NCBI RefSeq assembly: GCF_024220175.1
Contig: NZ_CP098502.1
Span: 2,976,001-3,040,000, forward strand
Origin: Paraconexibacter antarcticus
GTDB lineage: Bacteria; Actinomycetota; Thermoleophilia; Solirubrobacterales; Solirubrobacteraceae
DNA length: 64,000 nt
Direction of reading: 5' to 3'
Both the position numbers and the translations under genes were made by a program. Below are positions 35,360 to 44,115 of this stretch, piece by piece (position 1 is the stretch's first letter; each line of letters begins with the position of its first letter). The notes under the pieces were generated by a model, which saw only the letters and a list, made by a program, of their open reading frames with translations, was not told the DNA's origin and made no database searches.

Positions 35360-36913
35360 TCAGGCCTGCACGCGCGAGGTGTCGGCGGCGTAATAGCCGT
35401 AGTACCCCTCGCCGGTGTCCTTGACATCGGTGAGGACGAGCCCGGTCGGCCGGGCGGGGAGCCGGCCCAGTGCCTCGCGGGCGGCGTTCGCCTGATCGCG
35501 CGTGGACTGCTGCAGGCGCACGCAGAGCAGCACGCACGACACGTGGGGCACGATCTCCAACGTGTCGGCGACCGTCAGCAGCGGCGCAGTGTCGACGATG
35601 ACGGTGTCGTAGACTGACGAGACCTCCTGCAGGAACGCGCGGAAGCGCTCGGACCCGAGCAGGTCGGCGGGCCGGGGAGGCGAGGACCCGGCGGTGATGC
35701 ACACGAGCGGCTCCGCCCCCGGTCCGACGGGCGCGCCGCCGTCCGCCTCATCGGTTTGGACGATGCGGATGATCTCGCTCGGCTCCGCGTTACCGGTGAG
35801 GTAGTCCGAGAGCCCGGGGCCGTCGCTGAGCCCGAAGCGCCCGGCGAGCACGGGGCGCCGGAGGTCGCACTCGACCAGCAGCGTGCGCTTGCCCGCCGCG
35901 GCGCTCGCCATCGCGAGGCAGCTGCTGACGGTCGACTTGCCCTCCTGGGCCATCGCGCTCGTGACGAGGATGGTCCGCATCTCCTCGTCCGCGGCGAGGT
36001 AGCGCACGTTGTGGCGCAGGATCCGGAAGGACTCCTCGTCGGCGTCGGTGAGCGGCCCGAGCGTCTTGCGCTTCGGCCCCGGCACGTTGACGCTGCCCGC
36101 ATGCCCCAGCGCCTGCGAGCGGATCTGGCCGACGACGGGGTAGTCGAGCTCGGCGGTCACGTCGGACGCGGCCCGGAGCCGGCGGTCGAAGGCGGCCCGC
36201 GCGAACGCGAGCGCGACGCCCAAAAGAAAGCCGAAGATGAGCGCCGCGAGCGTGTTTCGGACCGGACGGGGGGAGGACGGCGAGCCGGGGATCTGCGCCT
36301 GGTCGCTCACGGCGATCGGCTCCGCGACGGCGCTGAGCGACTGCAGGCGCGACAGCTGCGAGATGTAGATCGCGCGCGTGTTCGCGTCCTTCGCGGAGTT
36401 CAGCTGCTTGAGCTTCCGGTTGAGCTTCGCCGCCGCCGAGGTAAAGCCCGCTCGCGTCTCGCGCGTGCTCAGGCGGGCGTCGGCCTCCGCGAACGCGTTG
36501 GCGACCTCGGCGGCGTCCCGCGCGTGGCGGGTCGTCGCCGTGACCTTCACGAGAAACGAGTTCGGGTCGATGCTCACCGAGACCTTGTTCTCGAGCGCGG
36601 ACGGCGTCAGCCGGGACTTCAACTGCCGCTTCACGCGGGCGACGACCTCGGGCCGCGTCACCTGCGCGACATGCGCGGACGCGAGCTGCAGGGGGGTCTG
36701 CCCGCTGAGGAACCCGCCACCGAGCACCGAGAGCTCGGAGTTGACGTCCTTCACCTCGAGCGAGGCGGTGGCCTTGTAGTTCGGGGTCTGCAGGGCCGAG
36801 ACGCCGAACGCCACCGCGGCGCAGGCGATGGCGACGAACGCGATGAGCAGGCGCCGCTGACGGAGAACCCGGACGTAGTCGCCGATGGTCGTCTCTTGTG
36901 GCTCTGTCGTCAT
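35360..36913 (-). CDS. Polysaccharide chain-length regulator fused to BY-type tyrosine kinase
   Basis: 517 aa. Wzz domain: N-terminal TM helix (LLIAFVAIACAAVAFGV), periplasmic loop, second TM (AALIFGFLLGVALAFA). Cytoplasmic kinase domain: Walker A SAMAQEGKST, Walker A' LLVECDLRRP, Walker B VIVDTAPLL. The C-terminus has a small tyrosine cluster (EGYYGYYAAD) for autophosphorylation. The fused form is usual in proteobacteria and some actinobacteria; many Gram-positives split it. Controls length and export of the polymer. Confidence 0.9.
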   Translation of the reverse strand: MTTEPQETTIGDYVRVLRQRRLLIAFVAIACAAVAFGVSALQTPNYKATASLEVKDVNSELSVLGGGFLSGQTPLQLASAHVAQVTRPEVVARVKRQLKSRLTPSALENKVSVSIDPNSFLVKVTATTRHARDAAEVANAFAEADARLSTRETRAGFTSAAAKLNRKLKQLNSAKDANTRAIYISQLSRLQSLSAVAEPIAVSDQAQIPGSPSSPRPVRNTLAALIFGFLLGVALAFARAAFDRRLRAASDVTAELDYPVVGQIRSQALGHAGSVNVPGPKRKTLGPLTDADEESFRILRHNVRYLAADEEMRTILVTSAMAQEGKSTVSSCLAMASAAAGKRTLLVECDLRRPVLAGRFGLSDGPGLSDYLTGNAEPSEIIRIVQTDEADGGAPVGPGAEPLVCITAGSSPPRPADLLGSERFRAFLQEVSSVYDTVIVDTAPLLTVADTLEIVPHVSCVLLCVRLQQSTRDQANAAREALGRLPARPTGLVLTDVKDTGEGYYGYYAADTSRVQA

Positions 36914-37037
36914 GTCTCGCGGTTCCGGCGGGCAGAAGGCGCCGCTCCACCGCGTGCCGGGGCGCCGGCGCCGGGAGGCACGGCGCGGAGTGTCGGCCCG
37001 CAGGGAGAAGCAGGATCGCGCATCCTAACGGCCCGCA

Positions 37038-38321
37038 TCAGCAGACCTCCCCGATGACCGCATCGAACCGCCGGGCGAAGCCTTCGGCGGTGTAGTGCTC
37101 GTGGGCCCAGGCCAGCGCGCGCTGCGAGCGCAGGCGCTGGTCCTCCGGGTCGGCCGCGATCCGGGCGACGGCCCGGGGAAGGGCGCCCGGATCGCTGCTG
37201 TCGACGACCCAGCCCGCGCCGGACGCCTCGACGATCCGCGCGACCTCACCGGCCGGGTTCACGGCAGCGAGCACCGGGAGCCCGTAGGCCATGAAGTTCA
37301 TGAGCTTGGAGGGGATGTTGAACTCCCCGCCCTCGTGGTGCTGGGTCACGAGCCCGATGTCTGCCTGCTGCAGCTCCTGCTCGAGACGGTCGGAGCTCAC
37401 GACGCCGAGCATCTCCACACGGTCGGTGGTGATCTGGGCACGGACGTCGTCCGCTGCGAGCCCGTTCCCCGTGATGACGAGCCGGACGTCCGGACCGGCG
37501 ACGGCGGGGTCGGCCTCGAAGGCGCCGACCAGCGCGGTGAGGCCCTGGGAGAAGCCGATGTTGCCCATGCACAGGATGCGCGGCGCGCGGGACGACCGCT
37601 CGCGCACGGCGTCCACCGGCACGCGGGTGGCCGGGTCGTAGATGAGGCGCAGCTTGTCCGCCGGCACGCCCTTCGCGGTGAGGTTGTCCGTGAACGCGCT
37701 CGACAGGACGACGATCCGGTCGGCGTGGCGGTAGGCCGCGCGCTCGAGCCGACGGGAGGCGCGGATGACCTTGCTCTGCTCGTCGAGGAGCCCGGTGACC
37801 GCGGCCGCGTCCGGCAGGATGTCGTGAAGCCATAGGATCCACGGGGTCCGCCGGGCACGGTTGCCGACGATGGCCGGCAGCAGCGCGGGGAACGAGGGGG
37901 AGACGACGACGGCGACGTCGGGCCGGCCGAGCGCCGGGATCGCCGCAAACTGGGCGGCCATGAACGACGCCTCCTGCCGGACGCGCTCGCGCGCGGTGGA
38001 GCGCCCGATCCACAGCGGCAGCCGCAGGACGCGGATGCCCTCGCGCTCCTCCCGGTAGGGGAGGACCCGCGTGCCCCAGTCGGGCGATGGGTAGTGCGGA
38101 TGCGCGGCGACGACGCTCACGTCGTGGCCGCGCGCCTGCATTGCCAGCGCCCACGTCCGGCTGACGGGCCCGATCCCGGTCGGCTCCGGGTCGTAGTTGT
38201 AGCTCCACAGCTGGATCCGGCGGGGTCGCACGGCAGCTTCCGGGCCGGTCATCGCCGCGGGGGCGTTCGTCTCGGCGAGGGCGCCCGGACGCGCCGGGCT
38301 CGAGGCCCGCTGGTCATGCAT
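37038..38321 (-). CDS. Glycosyltransferase family 4 (WcaI-like)
   Basis: 427 aa GT-B enzyme. N-terminal IQLWSYNYDPEPTGIGPVSRTWA and WILWLHDILPDAA are signature of WcaI/fucosyltransferase-type GT4. C-terminal HHEGGEFNIPSKLMNFMAYGLPVLA is the donor site. Cytosolic or membrane-associated. Separated by 97 bp from the upstream epimerase gene on the same strand. Confidence 0.87.
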   Translation of the reverse strand: MHDQRASSPARPGALAETNAPAAMTGPEAAVRPRRIQLWSYNYDPEPTGIGPVSRTWALAMQARGHDVSVVAAHPHYPSPDWGTRVLPYREEREGIRVLRLPLWIGRSTARERVRQEASFMAAQFAAIPALGRPDVAVVVSPSFPALLPAIVGNRARRTPWILWLHDILPDAAAVTGLLDEQSKVIRASRRLERAAYRHADRIVVLSSAFTDNLTAKGVPADKLRLIYDPATRVPVDAVRERSSRAPRILCMGNIGFSQGLTALVGAFEADPAVAGPDVRLVITGNGLAADDVRAQITTDRVEMLGVVSSDRLEQELQQADIGLVTQHHEGGEFNIPSKLMNFMAYGLPVLAAVNPAGEVARIVEASGAGWVVDSSDPGALPRAVARIAADPEDQRLRSQRALAWAHEHYTAEGFARRFDAVIGEVC

Positions 38322-38418
38322 GACGGAAAGGCCGATCTGATTCGTTGGAGTTGACGGGCGCGCAGCAGGACATCGCGGTCACGCGCGGTGTCCTGGCGGA
38401 TGTGGCGAGGGACGACGC

Positions 38419-39417
38419 TCAGGCTGCAGCGGCGATTGTCGCCGGGCGGCCGGACGCGACCTGCCGGTGGACCCAGCGGTACGTCTCCTCGAGCCCGTCG
38501 CGAAGCCGCGTCGAGGGCTCCCAGTCGAGGCGGTCGAGGATCATCGTGTTGTCGCTGTTGCGCCCGCGCACGCCCTTGGGCGCGCTGAGGTCGTACCGCC
38601 GCGTGACCGTGATGCCGGCGATGTCGGAGACGATGTCGATGAGCTGGTTGATCGTGACCATCTCGCTCGAGCCGAGGTTGATCGGGTCGAGGATGTCGGA
38701 CGCCATGATCATCTGGCTGCCCCGGACGCAGTCATCGATGTACGTGAAGCTGCGCGTCTGCTCGCCGTCGCCCCAGACCTCGATCTCGTGGACGCCGGAC
38801 AGGCTCGCCTCCGCCACCTTGCGGCAGATGGCCGACGGCGCCTTCTCGCGGCCTCCGGTCCAGGTGCCCCGGGGCCCGTAGACGTTGTGATAGCGGGCAA
38901 TGCGCGTCTCGATCCCGAAGTCCTCGCGGAAGTGGCGGCACATCCGCTCGGAGAAGAGCTTCTCCCAGCCGTAGCCGTCTTCGGGCATGGCCGGGTAGGC
39001 GTCGCACTCCCGCAGCGGGGCGAGGTCGGCGACGAGCTGCTTGTCGGCTGCGTACACGCACGCCGACGAGGCATAGAAGAACCGCTGCCCGGAGCCGGTG
39101 AGCCGGCACGCCTCGAGCAGGTGCGTGTTGATGAGCACCGACAGCATGCACAGGGCCTTGTTGTTCTCGATGAAGCCCATGCCGCCCATGTCGCAGGCGA
39201 GGTTGTAGACCTCGTCGACGCCGTCGACCGCCTCACGGCAGCGATCGAGCAGCTGGAGATCGGCGACGACGTTCTCGGCCTGAGAATGCACCTGGTACCA
39301 CTCGCTCAGCGGCTTGCGGTCCACCGCGCGGACCTCATGACCTTGTTGCAGCAGGCTCGAGACGAGCGCACCGCCGATGAAGCCGCCGCCACCGGCGACG
39401 AGAATTGCCTTGCCCAT
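38419..39417 (-). CDS. GDP-mannose 3,5-epimerase-like NAD-dependent enzyme
   Basis: 332 aa extended SDR. GGGGFIGG cofactor loop, SSACVY, catalytic YGWEK, then GTWTGGREKAPSAICRK, WGDGEQTRSFTYIDDC and GVRGRNSDN. These blocks follow the plant GDP-mannose 3,5-epimerase (vitamin C pathway) very closely from memory, so the product may be GDP-L-galactose or L-gulose for the polymer. Shine-Dalgarno AGGGGG upstream of ATG. Confidence 0.85.
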   Translation of the reverse strand: MGKAILVAGGGGFIGGALVSSLLQQGHEVRAVDRKPLSEWYQVHSQAENVVADLQLLDRCREAVDGVDEVYNLACDMGGMGFIENNKALCMLSVLINTHLLEACRLTGSGQRFFYASSACVYAADKQLVADLAPLRECDAYPAMPEDGYGWEKLFSERMCRHFREDFGIETRIARYHNVYGPRGTWTGGREKAPSAICRKVAEASLSGVHEIEVWGDGEQTRSFTYIDDCVRGSQMIMASDILDPINLGSSEMVTINQLIDIVSDIAGITVTRRYDLSAPKGVRGRNSDNTMILDRLDWEPSTRLRDGLEETYRWVHRQVASGRPATIAAAA

Positions 39418-39513
39418 ATGAGCCCCCTGTCAGTTCCCTGAAGCCGACTTCACCGCTCCCGGCGGTGATGAACGACGGCAGCATAACCAACGCGACGGCG
39501 CCACGATGCAGGT

Positions 39514-39529
39514 TTGGCTGCTGAGCCAA
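39514..39529. repeat. Inverted repeat TTGGCT-GCTG-AGCCAA
   Basis: Perfect 6-bp arms with 4-bp spacer in the 134-bp gap upstream of the epimerase gene and 22 nt past the NUDIX stop. Could be a weak terminator or an operator. Confidence 0.4.
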
Positions 39530-39551
39530 GTATTGCACGATTACCTACAAA

Positions 39552-40061
39552 TCAGGTCTTCATGCGTTTCGTCAGGAGTTTCCGGAGCGCCAGCCGCTCG
39601 CTGTTGAACGCCGGCGTCGGGAAGTCCTCGAGTTCGACCCACGCGAACTCGGACTTCTCCGGCGAGAGGACGATCTCACCGTCCGGGCAGTGCCCGTGGT
39701 AGGCGATGTCGACCGTCCACTTGCCCCCGGGGCCGTACCGTCCGGTCCAGGCGCCGAACACCTCGAGGTCCGAGGCGTGCAGGCCGGTCTCCTCGGTGAT
39801 CTCGCGGCGGATCGTCTCCTCGGGATATTCGCCGGCGTCGACGAAGCCGCCGGGCAGGTCCCATTCCCCGGACGCCGGCGCGTGTGCGCGGCGCAGCGCG
39901 AGGTAGCGACCGGAACCGTCACGCAAGAAGGCGAACGCCGTGACCGCGGGGTTCTCGTAGTGCACGTAGTGCCCGTCCGGGCAGGCCGGCAGGCCGGCGT
40001 CGTGTCCGTCGGTGATCGGGCGCAGCTCCTCGGCGCACGCAGGGCAATAGCGGAACTCCAT
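39552..40061 (-). CDS. NUDIX hydrolase with N-terminal zinc ribbon
   Basis: 169 aa. N-terminus YCPACAEEL...CPDGHYVHYENP resembles the zinc ribbon of NudC-like proteins. NUDIX box is perfect (GGFVDAGEYPEE...REITEETGL). Start ATG 40061 preceded by the AT-rich CATATT 8 nt upstream. Nucleotide or ADP-ribose pyrophosphatase; substrate not fixed. Confidence 0.88.
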   Translation of the reverse strand: MEFRYCPACAEELRPITDGHDAGLPACPDGHYVHYENPAVTAFAFLRDGSGRYLALRRAHAPASGEWDLPGGFVDAGEYPEETIRREITEETGLHASDLEVFGAWTGRYGPGGKWTVDIAYHGHCPDGEIVLSPEKSEFAWVELEDFPTPAFNSERLALRKLLTKRMKT

Positions 40062-40111
40062 CGCGCGGCAATATGCCACAGCGGCCCGCGGGGGCCGCCG
40101 CGCGTGATGCG

Positions 40112-41671
40112 TCAGCCGAGTGGGACCGTGATCGCGCGCGACCAGAGCATGCCCGGGCCGCCCGCGCGGATCCGCAGATTCCGGCCGGCCGTCCGGCGGA
40201 CAGCGACCCGGGGGCCGCACGCGAAGGGCACCGCGTCGTCCACGCGGCACAGGAATCGGGTGGCGAGTGGATCGTCCGCGCTGACCCGGAGGCGCAGGCG
40301 GCCGCCCGACCGGGTGGCCTTGCCGACGCTCTTGACGGTGGGCGGCTGCAGTCGCCGGAGGTAGAGCTCGCGCGACGGCGGCGCCGGGAGCGGGGAGACG
40401 ATGTTCGGGGCGGCGGAGATGAAGATCGCGGTACGCGCGTCGTCGGAGAGCTGTGCCGTCTGGAGGAGCTGCTTCACCGGCTCGGACCGCCGGCGCGCGC
40501 CGGAATCGGTCGCATTGATGAGGGACGTGGTGCCCGCGCGCACGTCGCGGACGAAGAGGTCCTCACGCGGGCCGTCCTGCGGGACGAGGTTCGACGCGAA
40601 CGACTGGAAGGTCACGAAGCGGCCGTTCGGCGTGATCCGCGGCGTGATGGAGTCGTTGTTGCCCTGCACGTTCAGCGAGCTCGCGCTCACGAGCGTCGTG
40701 CGCTTGCGCCGTCGGTCACGTAGGTAGACGTCGGTGCGCTCGTTTGTGTCCTGCGCCGACAGCGACCGGGCGTCCGTGTCGAAGACGACGTAGCGTCCGT
40801 CGCCGCTGATGTCCGGGGCGGAGCGGAAGGGGGCGGCGATCGCGCGGTCCTGCTGCTTCCCGGAGGTCGCGACGGACACGCGCTCGGTGACGCCGCCCGC
40901 GTCGTGGACGAAGACGTCCGCGGCGTGGTTCGTGTCGTCCGGGACGAGGTTGCGCGCGGAGGACTGGAACGCGACGGACCCGCCGTCGGCGTCGATGGCC
41001 GGCCCGGACGATGGGCGGGTGCCCTGCTCCCCCGTGGACGAGACGCTGACGCGCCGGGTCGTGCGGAGGGCCAGGTCGCGCACGAAGACGTCGGCGACGC
41101 CGTTCGTGTCCCCGGCCACGAGGTTCGACGCGAGTGACGTGAAGGCGACGAACCGCCCGTCGGCTGAGACATCCGGCTCGAACGAGGGTCCGTTCGCCGG
41201 GCCGCCGTCGACGGCGACCGATACGAGCTGAGTCGCCCCGCCGCGGGTACGGACGAAGACGTCGGGCTGGCCGTCCGTGTCGCCCAAGACGAGGTTCGAC
41301 GCGAGCGACGTGAAGGCGATCGTGAGTCCGTTGCCGGAGATCGACGGCGACAGCGACGCGCCGTTCGCCCCGGTCCCGTCGAAGGCCTCCGACACGATGC
41401 TGCGACCGGTGCCGTTGGTGTCCTGCCGGAAGACGTCGGGGATGGCCCCGTCGAGGTCTCCGAGGGCGGCGTCGGGGGCGGCCGTCGTGTAGGCGATCGC
41501 CGCACCGTTGCCGGACAGCACCGCGTCCAGGACCGGCTGCGTCAGCGGTGCCCCGAAGATCGAGGTGCTGAGCGTGACGGTCCGGTGCGGGACGGTGGCC
41601 GCGGCGGCCGGCGCGGTGAGGAGGGCGACGGCCAGGAGCGCCGTCGTGGCGAGCTTCGTGTGCGGCTGCAT
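40112..41671 (-). CDS. Secreted TolB-like beta-propeller protein (PD40 repeats)
   Basis: 519 aa. Signal peptide ending APAAAA. At least six repeats of about 55 residues carry the pattern GxxIAFTSLASNLVxGDTNGxxDVFVRD, typical of PD40/WD40-like propeller blades. A C-terminal 90-residue beta domain follows. Probably binds protein or glycan at the surface. Its ATG overlaps the upstream stop by 1 nt. Confidence 0.85.
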   Translation of the reverse strand: MQPHTKLATTALLAVALLTAPAAAATVPHRTVTLSTSIFGAPLTQPVLDAVLSGNGAAIAYTTAAPDAALGDLDGAIPDVFRQDTNGTGRSIVSEAFDGTGANGASLSPSISGNGLTIAFTSLASNLVLGDTDGQPDVFVRTRGGATQLVSVAVDGGPANGPSFEPDVSADGRFVAFTSLASNLVAGDTNGVADVFVRDLALRTTRRVSVSSTGEQGTRPSSGPAIDADGGSVAFQSSARNLVPDDTNHAADVFVHDAGGVTERVSVATSGKQQDRAIAAPFRSAPDISGDGRYVVFDTDARSLSAQDTNERTDVYLRDRRRKRTTLVSASSLNVQGNNDSITPRITPNGRFVTFQSFASNLVPQDGPREDLFVRDVRAGTTSLINATDSGARRRSEPVKQLLQTAQLSDDARTAIFISAAPNIVSPLPAPPSRELYLRRLQPPTVKSVGKATRSGGRLRLRVSADDPLATRFLCRVDDAVPFACGPRVAVRRTAGRNLRIRAGGPGMLWSRAITVPLG

Positions 41672-42534
41672 CAGGGGGTGCGGCCGGGGTCGCTCGCCGG
41701 GGCCGTGCCGGCGGGCTCGGCGGGGGCGGGTGCCGCCTGCGTGACCGCGGGGGGCGCCGTCTTCGTCGGGGTCTTCGTCGTCGTCGGCTTCACGGCCTGG
41801 GTGCGCGTCGGGGTAAGCGCCGTCGCCGCGGGGGACGGGGACGGCGGCGGCGTGACGACCGCGGCGGGGGCCACCGCCGGCGTGACCGCGGGCGAGGTCG
41901 CGCGTCCCGTCGCGGGCCGCGCGGCGGCGCGACGGGCCGCAGCGCGACGGGCGGCGGCGCGTCGGGCGGCGGCGCGTCGGGCGGCGGCACGACGCTTCGC
42001 GCGGGCCCGGGCGGCGCGCGCCTTCCGGGCAGCGCGCCGGTCGGCCGCGGCGCGACGGGTGACGCTCTCGGGCGACGGGGCGGGCGCGGCGGTGGTCGTG
42101 GTCGAGGCCGGCGCGGAGGCGGCGGCGCTCGCCGCCGGGTGCGAGCCCGACGAGCCGGAGCCGGCAGCGGCGATGGCGAAGGCCACGACGAAGGCCGTGA
42201 CGACGACGCCGACGGCGGCGGATACCCGGGGCCGGAGACGGATCGCCTGGCCGGCGCGCCCGGGCCCGGGCCGCGGCGCGGCGGCCACCGCGGCGTCTGC
42301 GGCCGGCGCGTCCGCGCTCGGAACATGCGCCGTGTAGGCCGAGGCGCCCGCGAGTCCCGGAGGGTCCGCGGCGCGTCCGGCGGGAAGCCAGGCCGACGGT
42401 CCACCCGAGGGCGGCGCCTCGGACGCCGCCGCGACGGGCGACAGCGCGTCGCCCGTCGGGAGGGCAGGGGTCCTGTCCGCGGGCAGCCAGCGCGCGGCGG
42501 CGGGAAGGTCGGTCGTCTCGGAGAGGTCGCTCAT
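41671..42534 (-). CDS. Single-pass membrane protein with Arg/Ala pentapeptide repeats
   Basis: 287 aa. N-terminal acidic, disordered cytoplasmic part (about 1-105), a basic stop RLRPR, one transmembrane helix (VGVVVTAFVVAFAIAAA), then a Ser/Thr/Pro linker and a run of AAARR repeats, then Pro/Thr-rich tail. The positive-inside rule predicts the Arg-rich part outside the cell, where it might bind acidic polymer. Lies 10 nt before the priming transferase in reverse order, so both may be co-regulated. Low complexity makes homology calls unsafe. Confidence 0.65.
   Translation of the reverse strand: MSDLSETTDLPAAARWLPADRTPALPTGDALSPVAAASEAPPSGGPSAWLPAGRAADPPGLAGASAYTAHVPSADAPAADAAVAAAPRPGPGRAGQAIRLRPRVSAAVGVVVTAFVVAFAIAAAGSGSSGSHPAASAAASAPASTTTTAAPAPSPESVTRRAAADRRAARKARAARARAKRRAAARRAAARRAAARRAAARRAAARPATGRATSPAVTPAVAPAAVVTPPPSPSPAATALTPTRTQAVKPTTTKTPTKTAPPAVTQAAPAPAEPAGTAPASDPGRTP
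41923..41997 (-). repeat. 15-bp tandem repeat encoding AAARR
   Basis: About five copies of a 15-bp unit (GCGGCGGCGCGTCGG-like) inside the membrane-protein gene; copies differ by one or two bases. Prone to copy-number change. Confidence 0.75.
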
Positions 42535-42544
42535 CGGATGCTCG

Positions 42545-44050
42545 TCACGCCCCCGTACGCCGCAGGATGACGACGACCGTGCGCAGGGCGAGCTTGAGAT
42601 CGTTCCACAACGACCACTCGGCCACGTACAGGTAGTCGAGTTTCACCATCTCGTCGAACGGGACGTTCTGCCGGCCCATGACCTGCCACGGGCCGGTGAG
42701 CCCCGGGGTCAGGTCGAGCCGCGCACGGTGCCAGCCGAGGACGGCGTCGCTCTCCTCGCGGATGAGCGGGCGGGGGCCGACGATGCTCATCTCGCCCCGG
42801 AGGACGTTGAAGAACTGGGGGAGCTCGTCGAGGCTCGTGCGCCGCAGGAAGCGCCCGATCGGCGTGACGCGCGGGTCCATGGCGATCTTGAACATCGGGC
42901 CTTCACCGACCTCGTTGAGGTGGCGGAGCGTCGCCTTGAGCAGCTCAGCGTCCTCGACCATCGTGCGGAACTTGTACATCTGGAACGGCTGCTGCCCGCG
43001 CCCGATCCGCTCCTGCCGGAACAGCGCCGGCCCGCCGGTCGTCAGCCGGACGGCGAGCGCGATGAGGCCCATGACCGGTGAGAGGACCACGAGCAGCGTC
43101 GTCGCGCCGGCGAGGTCGGTGAGGCGCTTGGCCGCCCTCGCCCCCCGTGAGCGCACCGGTCCGCGGAGGCCGAGCAGCGTCAGGCCCTCGATGTCGTGCA
43201 TGTCCACGCGGTTGCCGATCACCTCAAACAGGCGCGGGACAACGTCGATCTTCAGCCGCAGGCGCTTGCAGCGACGGATCGCGTCGAGCATCTCGTCGTG
43301 GGGGACGGACGAGAAGGCGATCACGACGCGGTCGACGTCGTACTCCTCGACGACCTCCTCCACGTCGGAGAGCGTGCCGAGCAGGCGGGGCCCGCCGCCG
43401 ATCATGGGGCGGCCTTCGTCGCCGGCGTCCAGGCATCCGACCACCTGGAGGCCGAACTCGTCGTGCTTCTGGATCTTCGTCGCGACAAGGCCCGCGATGT
43501 GGCCGGATCCGAGGACGAGCACCCGCTCGGCGGCGGTGTTGCAGCGCACGATCGCGCGGGTGACCTTGCGGAAGCCGGGGAGGAGGACGCAGGCGAGCGC
43601 CCAGGCCCACGTCACCGGTGCCGTGTCGCCGGTGATGCCGAAGCCGCTGATCACGATCGTGAGCGCCGCCGCGAACGCTAGGGCCTGGAGGAGCTTGGGG
43701 ATCTCGTCGAGCGTGCTGGCGCGGATCACGACGCCGTCCCGCGCGTAGAGGCCGCACACCTGCAGCAGCAGGAGGGCGAGGACCGAGAAGAGCGCGAGCG
43801 CCTCGGCGTTGCCGCCCGCGGCGGTCGCGAGCACCGTCCCGCCGATCGCGACGGCGAGCCCTGCGACGTCCGACCCGCGGAGCGCCCGGCGCATAATCCC
43901 GTCGCGGGGCGAGGGGGCGGCCGGGACGAGCAGCGTCGGGGTCTGCGCGAACGGTCCCGGGTCCGCGATCGGGTCGACGTGAGCCTCAGCCCCTCGCGAC
44001 GTCGCATGCCCCAGCCCGATATCGGCCACTACGGTCCCCCGGTCATCCAT
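42545..44050 (-). CDS. Undecaprenyl-phosphate sugar phosphotransferase (WcaJ/WbaP-like)
   Basis: 501 aa polyprenyl-phosphate hexose-1-phosphate transferase that starts each repeat unit. N-terminal TM bundle, CoA-binding-like Rossmann region (VLVLGSGHIAGLVAT), then the catalytic domain with ALFRQERIGRGQQPFQMYKFRTM, RRTSLDELPQFFNVL (Asp-Glu pair), and VGPRPLIREE. The ORF remains open upstream to 45235 but would overlap the UGT gene, so ATG 44050 is chosen. Confidence 0.92.
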   Translation of the reverse strand: MDDRGTVVADIGLGHATSRGAEAHVDPIADPGPFAQTPTLLVPAAPSPRDGIMRRALRGSDVAGLAVAIGGTVLATAAGGNAEALALFSVLALLLLQVCGLYARDGVVIRASTLDEIPKLLQALAFAAALTIVISGFGITGDTAPVTWAWALACVLLPGFRKVTRAIVRCNTAAERVLVLGSGHIAGLVATKIQKHDEFGLQVVGCLDAGDEGRPMIGGGPRLLGTLSDVEEVVEEYDVDRVVIAFSSVPHDEMLDAIRRCKRLRLKIDVVPRLFEVIGNRVDMHDIEGLTLLGLRGPVRSRGARAAKRLTDLAGATTLLVVLSPVMGLIALAVRLTTGGPALFRQERIGRGQQPFQMYKFRTMVEDAELLKATLRHLNEVGEGPMFKIAMDPRVTPIGRFLRRTSLDELPQFFNVLRGEMSIVGPRPLIREESDAVLGWHRARLDLTPGLTGPWQVMGRQNVPFDEMVKLDYLYVAEWSLWNDLKLALRTVVVILRRTGA

Positions 44051-44115
44051 TGGCGTGCCCCCCAAGGTCGTCGTGCCCAACGTTATCGGCCGACTGCGAC
44101 GAATATGTTGCTGAA

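Noticed and set aside
33765-35702. 645-codon minus-strand frame over the second polymerase
   Set aside because: Antisense shadow; the plus frame has ligase/polymerase motifs and a promoter-like hexamer.
41923-41997. Regular 15-bp repeats as a possible CRISPR array
   Set aside because: No spacers; units are contiguous and stay in frame within a coding gene.
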